A program made the position numbers and the translations under genes. 64,000 nt of DNA from Nectonema munidae (taxonomy: Eukaryota > Nematomorpha > Nectonematoida > Nectonematidae): positions 248,001-312,000 of the forward strand of contig JAUIRK010001031.1 of the NCBI GenBank assembly GCA_030549495.1, given 5' to 3'. Below are positions 59,001 through 64,000 of the stretch, piece by piece. Below the pieces are notes generated by a model. It was given only the letters and a program-made list of their open reading frames with translations, did no database searches and was not told where the DNA came from. Within the stretch, counting starts at the first letter, position 1; the number at the start of each line of letters is the position of its first letter.

Positions 59001-62000
59001 GAGCCCATTGCTCTTTTATAGATGCTATCCGCCTCTTTTTACAATAATCAACTATATTAGTCGATAAATATTATTAGCATACGTTATTTCATATCTTATG
59101 ACTCTTCTATCGGTGGAAAAGTCAAGTAAGGCTAGGGAAGAGACTGCAGAGTAGTGAAAATTTTAAAACTTAGTAATACTTACAAACAAGTTTTTGATAT
59201 CGTTTAATGGACAGTGATATTATCATAATTCGTTTTTTTCTCAATTGAATTAAACTCGTATATAACAATTTAAACCATATTAAGTTGTAGTATTTATTGT
59301 CCGTGTATAAATTGACAAAAACACAATCATGATGAAAGAGAGTAAAGTCGATTTGCTAAATGAGAAGAAAATTGCTCAAACTGATAAAATTAAATCTGAC
59401 CACAATTAAGGCAAATGTAAACTGAAACCGGAATTTAAATCTAGAATGACAAAAAATTTTTCAGAATCGAATTGAACATCACTGACTTACTGTGCATGGA
59501 TAAGTCTATTTCAAAATATTGAGAAAAAATGTTTAGCGTTAAATCCCGATTGAACGCTAATTTACGGATACTTGAAATATTTTTAGAAAATTAAACACCA
59601 AAGGTTCACTTATTAAATAAATTAAAACAACATTTAGCAAAAAAAATGGTAAAAGTAGAGTATATTTTGAAGCATATTTTTTTAGAATTGATTGATACGT
59701 TTGATTGATTTCGATAAAAAATAATAATAAAAAATGACACCATCAGATTCCTAATTAATTGTAGATATTAAATATTAACGGATGGTTGGGTTATGACGAG
59801 AGGGGGGGGGGGGGGGGGTGAGAAAAGGCTTAAATAGCAGTTTACAATATGGTTAGAGACATTTGACTTATTAAGTTGAAACTTGAATGCACACTTTTCT
59901 CTTTAATCTTGTAAAATTAACAATATAAACAAGCAAATTAGTTTTCGACACGTTCCTTACTATATAAGCGTGGAATGCGAAATTAATCGCTCCTTTAAAA
60001 TAAACTGTGTTGTAAACTTAGCCTATTATTAAAGCAACGATAAATTTTTGAGGCTAAACGATCAACAGATAATTCCGAGGATCTTTGCATATTATACACA
60101 TTTATTTGTTGTGTATTGAGATTTTTGCTATAATTAAAAATCCTATTTTGCATATTTTTTCCCAGAGTTTACGCAAGATTAAAAAGAGGATTACTGGATC
60201 GAGTTTTCGTAGAGTCTGGCGTAATTGCTAGTATATATATTTCAAGTTTGCAAAATCTAGAGGTGATATTGATTTTTTAAGAAAATCAATCGACCCTGTA
60301 AAAATGATTTTAATATGAGAGCTTATTTCAAAATTAAAATTTTTATTTAAATACTTATAAAAAATTTTCCAAACATATATATTTTTTCATGCATGTTGAA
60401 TTTTGTAGTGATGTTGATATTTTATGAAATTCAATAAAACGTGTCATAAAATAATATAAGTATGAAAGCTCATTTCAAAATAAATATTTATTTCATAAAT
60501 GTGAAAAGTTATATTTAAAATCAAAACAATTTTAGGTTAATAATTTTCTATTTTTTAAAAAGATTTATTGTCTAAAAATAAAGTTTTTAAAATTCTATAT
60601 CATATTTCTGTTTGTCTTATTTTTTACGAAATAAAATTAAAAAAAAGGGGAAATTTACTTACAAAATTCTTAAATTTCACATTATTTATTAAAATTAAAA
60701 ATATTACTGGAGAAAAAAAAAATTTCAATGCTGAATATTGTTCTTACCTACTTATTATTATTAAAAAAATTATTAAATAAAAACGGAGAAGTTATCAATA
60801 ATATTTTTAAAGTCAATTTTATTTGTCTTCGATTTATCATCAAATTGTACGTTTAAACGGTTGGTTAAATTGCATGGAAATATCATGAAAAGATTTAGTC
60901 TTAATAGTATTAAATTCATAATCTGAATATACGCTAAATTTAATATACACAAAATATTGGAAATTAAGTTTTATAGTTTAATTTTTTAAATATGACTGAC
61001 TAAATTAATGATGGAAATAATTTTTTCATTCGACCAATAAATTATGGCTTTTTACTCTTTTTAAGTTCAAAAAAATGAAAGAAAAAATATATAAAACATA
61101 GGATAAAAATAGTATATAATTTTTCTGCAATCTAAAATTTTTTAATTCAAATAGAAAATAGAAAAAAATATTTATAAAAAACTCTTTATACGAATAAAAT
61201 CAAAAAAGACTTAATCTCAGCCTAGATGGCGTTAAATTTCACATAATATTTTCAAAGCCAAGTCAACAAAGGTCATTTTGTCCTATCAAAATTATACAAA
61301 GAAAATAAAAATGGATAAATGATAAAATCTATTTTATTGATAAGACTGGCATACATATTTTATATGCTTTTTATAAATAAACTTTTTACATTGATCACAT
61401 TTACTAGTCCTAATGCTTGGTTTGCAGTTTTGTAATGAATTCTATGACAGTGGTTCTCCTCTTTCAATATTGGCATCAAATCCAAAAAACCCATATATAT
61501 TTCTTATTATACTCTCAAACGAAAACTGTTTGATGTCAATCGCATCGATTCTTCAGTCAAACTAAAATACAAATTAGAATAAAATATTTTTTCCTACCTT
61601 TATAGAGCTTAGATAAAAATTAGAGTCGTTCTTTAGTCAAAATGGCAATATGCCATCTGAATGGTTTATATCTTATATAAACCACTCAAAAAATATATAT
61701 GAAAATTTTTCTGCATTTTGGTCAATGCCTACAAGAAAGGTTGAGTCATGATAATATGTGGTATAAAAGTTGTCTTTGACTTGACTGACCCCAGTTTTGT
61801 TTGCTTGAGACCAGACAGAAAATTCTTGAGAGATGAAAAATCTGTCAATCTTTCGTGCCAACAGAAAGATGTATCTTGGTGATCATTTTCAACTATATTA
61901 CGACCACTGAAATACCCATTTCGATAAGTAATGAAACATACATTTTACGTCTCAAAAGATGAAAATTTTTGGAATAGTTACAATGATATATTTTACCCCA

Positions 62001-62469
62001 CAGTGATCAGGTTTAAATAGGACATAAATTTATATGGAACATCCACCTATAAACTTAATAAGTTTTTTTGTTAATTGTAACTTATTCATGGGTAATGTAA
62101 TATATTTGAATAGTGTTCAATCAAAAACAAACATGCGATATTTTATCATTAGGGTCATTTCTGTTTTTAAATCAAGTCTAATGAAAGTGTAAATTAGAAT
62201 CTGCATAACTCTAGTCATAGATGAAATAAAAAAAACGTTCACTAAAGTTGTCTAAAGACAAATATTTAACATGAATGCGTTGATTTCTAGGTTCCCGATA
62301 TAAAGTAAGCGATCAAATAAGAAAAAAAATTATAAATGTTAACGGAAAAATAAACACTATATAGTTTATATATAAAATAAAGCGTAATAAAAACCTAAAA
62401 TCAATAAAAAGATTTAGCCTACGTGTTTTTCTTTCATATGAATCATCATATAACTATGCAAGTAGCTGA
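59001..62469. other. AT-rich sequence with a G17 run, no gene
   Basis: A run of 17 G lies at 59802-59818. A 62-codon minus-strand frame at 61673-61861 has fairly balanced composition (DRFFISQEFSVWSQANKTG) but no motif I can name. It might be an eroded transposase piece. Nothing else recognised. Confidence 0.4.
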
Positions 62470-63425
62470 AAAGAGTGACAAATTTAATAGTTACATGACA
62501 AAAGAGTGACAAAAATTTTAAAGTCAAAAGAGTAACAAATCAAAAAAGTGGCAAAAAATAGCAAATTTACATTAAGTAAATAGATTTTAATATTGTTTTA
62601 GAAAGTTTATCAAATTTTTAACAATAAGAACAAATTTCAGTTGGTGGTTAATTTTTATATATCAATTTTCATTTATATTTATTTTATAAAACTTACCTTT
62701 TTATTGTATATAATTTAAAATTGTTAATTATTTACCATATATATATATTTATTTTAAAAAGGACTCCCTGAAAAAAATATGAAAATTCAAAAAGTGATAT
62801 GACAAGATTGACAAAAAAATACCTAAATTAATAGGAGCGACAAATCAAAGGATTTACATAGCAAAAGATTGAGAAAAAATATCTGACAATTTTAATAGAA
62901 AATTTCAACTCTAACAGTAACTAACTGAATATTTCTTTCATGCAGTGTTTAATTTTGTTCACATATATAATTCAATAATAATATAATTGATATAAAAAAC
63001 GACAACGATGACATGACAACAGAGTGCCAAAATATGGAAAATAAAATAAGTGATATCACAAAAGAGTGACAAAAATACCTAAATTCATTGGAGAGACAAA
63101 TCAAAAGAATTACATGACAAAAGAGAGACAAAAAATATCTGGAATATTTAATAGAACATTTCAACAATAATTGAATAACTAACTAACCGACAAATAACAA
63201 AGTGAAAAACTACTAACTAACTAGCTAAACAAACAGGATAAGTAACTAAGCCACCTAACTAACTTAAAAACTAAACAACTAATTAACTCACTAACTAACT
63301 TAACAACCAAATTAAGCAAGGAACTAATGAACAAAGTAACTCACTTTTGATTTGTCACTCCTTTGATTTGTCACTCTTTGAGCACGCAAATTCTATCACT
63401 CCTTTGATTTGTCACTCTTTTATAG
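62470..63425. repeat. Repeated GACAAAAGAGTGACAAA units with an inverted right arm
   Basis: Motif GTGACAAA recurs at about 62476, 62508 and 63069. Two longer units of about 150 bp match each other in the same orientation: 62790-62940 and 63040-63190. They share AAGTGATAT-ACAA, AATACCTAAATT, GACAAATCAAA and AAAAAATATCTG. At 63347-63422 the inverse, TTTGATTTGTCACTCCTTTG, appears at least three times. The stretch 63165-63335 is a degenerate (CTAA)n simple repeat. The inverted arms suggest a foldback or MITE-like element. Confidence 0.65.
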
Positions 63426-64000
63426 TAACCCGTATCTATCAGAGTCCAGCGGAGAGTGTATTTATAGGTCAAGATCGGGGAGATGCTCTTCACTCGGGGA
63501 ATGGGACGAGTCGGGGAACAATTTTCTCAATGATCAAATATAAAATTAATTCATGAAAAAAAAAGATGAAACAAACTTTTTTATTTAAGATAATTTTTAA
63601 ATGATTTATTATTTTGCCCAACAAAAATTAACTCTTCAATTTTTTCTGGATTCAAACTACTTCGTTTACTGTTTACAATATTTGAGAGTTGCTTACCGGT
63701 ATTATTTTATTAAGATATAATTCTGAAAATATACTATATTTCGATAGTCTTTTGTAATTTGTAATTTTTTTAAAACCTATAAGAATAATTAAGAAAATTA
63801 GATCAGAGGAAAAGGAGAAGCCATTTTGAAGAAAGATTAATCAGGAAAAGGAAAATAAGCTCAAACGAGTAGCCTTTTTTTTCGACAACGCACTGAATAG
63901 TGAAAAATTGGCGATTTCCATAGAAAAGTATGAGACCGTATGAGACGAAATAAATTTCAATATATTGAAATCAGGTTGAAAAGTAAATGATGTATATATT
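63426..64000. other. Window end, no gene
   Basis: A GC-richer patch at 63430-63520 (TCAGAGTCCAGCGGAGAGTG, AGATCGGGGAGATGC, GGGACGAGTCGGGGAAC) stands out. The rest is AT-rich. No coding signal. Confidence 0.4.

Noticed and set aside
61673-61861. Minus-strand 62-codon frame as an exon of a second gene
   Set aside because: Balanced composition is suggestive, but there is no motif and no partner exon nearby with matching phase.
62470-63425. CRISPR-like array
   Set aside because: Units are unequal in length and spacing, occur in both orientations and lie in eukaryotic intron-bearing DNA; no cas genes.

Overview
This is AT-rich animal nuclear DNA. Genes are split by GT-AG introns, some only 51-59 nt long. 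Much of the rest is transposon debris: hAT, piggyBac-type, pogo-like, LINE, Penelope-like, a tRNA-derived SINE and several MITE families. The only host gene I can support codes for a protein whose actin-binding domain looks most like arthropod Short stop. I therefore lean to an arthropod with a repeat-rich genome, perhaps a crustacean. The species cannot be fixed from the sequence.

One giant gene on the minus strand takes up about three quarters of the window. I traced 38 coding exons from an ATG at 48775 down to 1477. Every exon-exon phase matches, giving 7,438 nt of CDS (2,479 codons plus one base). The gene runs off the low-coordinate edge. Its N-terminus is a tandem calponin-homology (CH1-CH2) actin-binding domain of spectraplakin type (Shot/MACF1/dystonin). 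It is followed by more than 2,200 residues of divergent, charged, helical, spectrin-repeat-like rod with scattered tryptophans. I did not see the SH3-bearing plakin module expected in that family, so a divergent spectraplakin or another CH-CH giant linker such as a nesprin-like protein both remain possible.

The most interesting result is at the 5' end. Two different first coding exons (48700-48775 and 45610-45685) each carry exactly 25 codons plus a G. Each has an in-frame stop upstream and a good GT donor. Both join in the same phase to the CH1 exon at 33710, which predicts two N-terminal isoforms from alternative promoters.

Layout: 1-5090 holds the last visible rod exons plus a hAT end and a pogo-like element. 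5.9-16.2 kb is dense rod exons with two copies of an unusual G-rich repeat. 16.3-22.4 kb has a LINE tail, a hAT transposase relic and linker exons. 22.4-33.7 kb is the CH2 and CH1 exons with piggyBac-type MITEs, a SINE and a Penelope-like fossil. 33.7-48.7 kb is the large first intron(s) with a complete-ended hAT element and a piggyBac transposase relic. 48.8-64 kb lies upstream of the gene, with repeats and no gene I can support. No tRNA, rRNA, CRISPR or prokaryotic-style operon was found.
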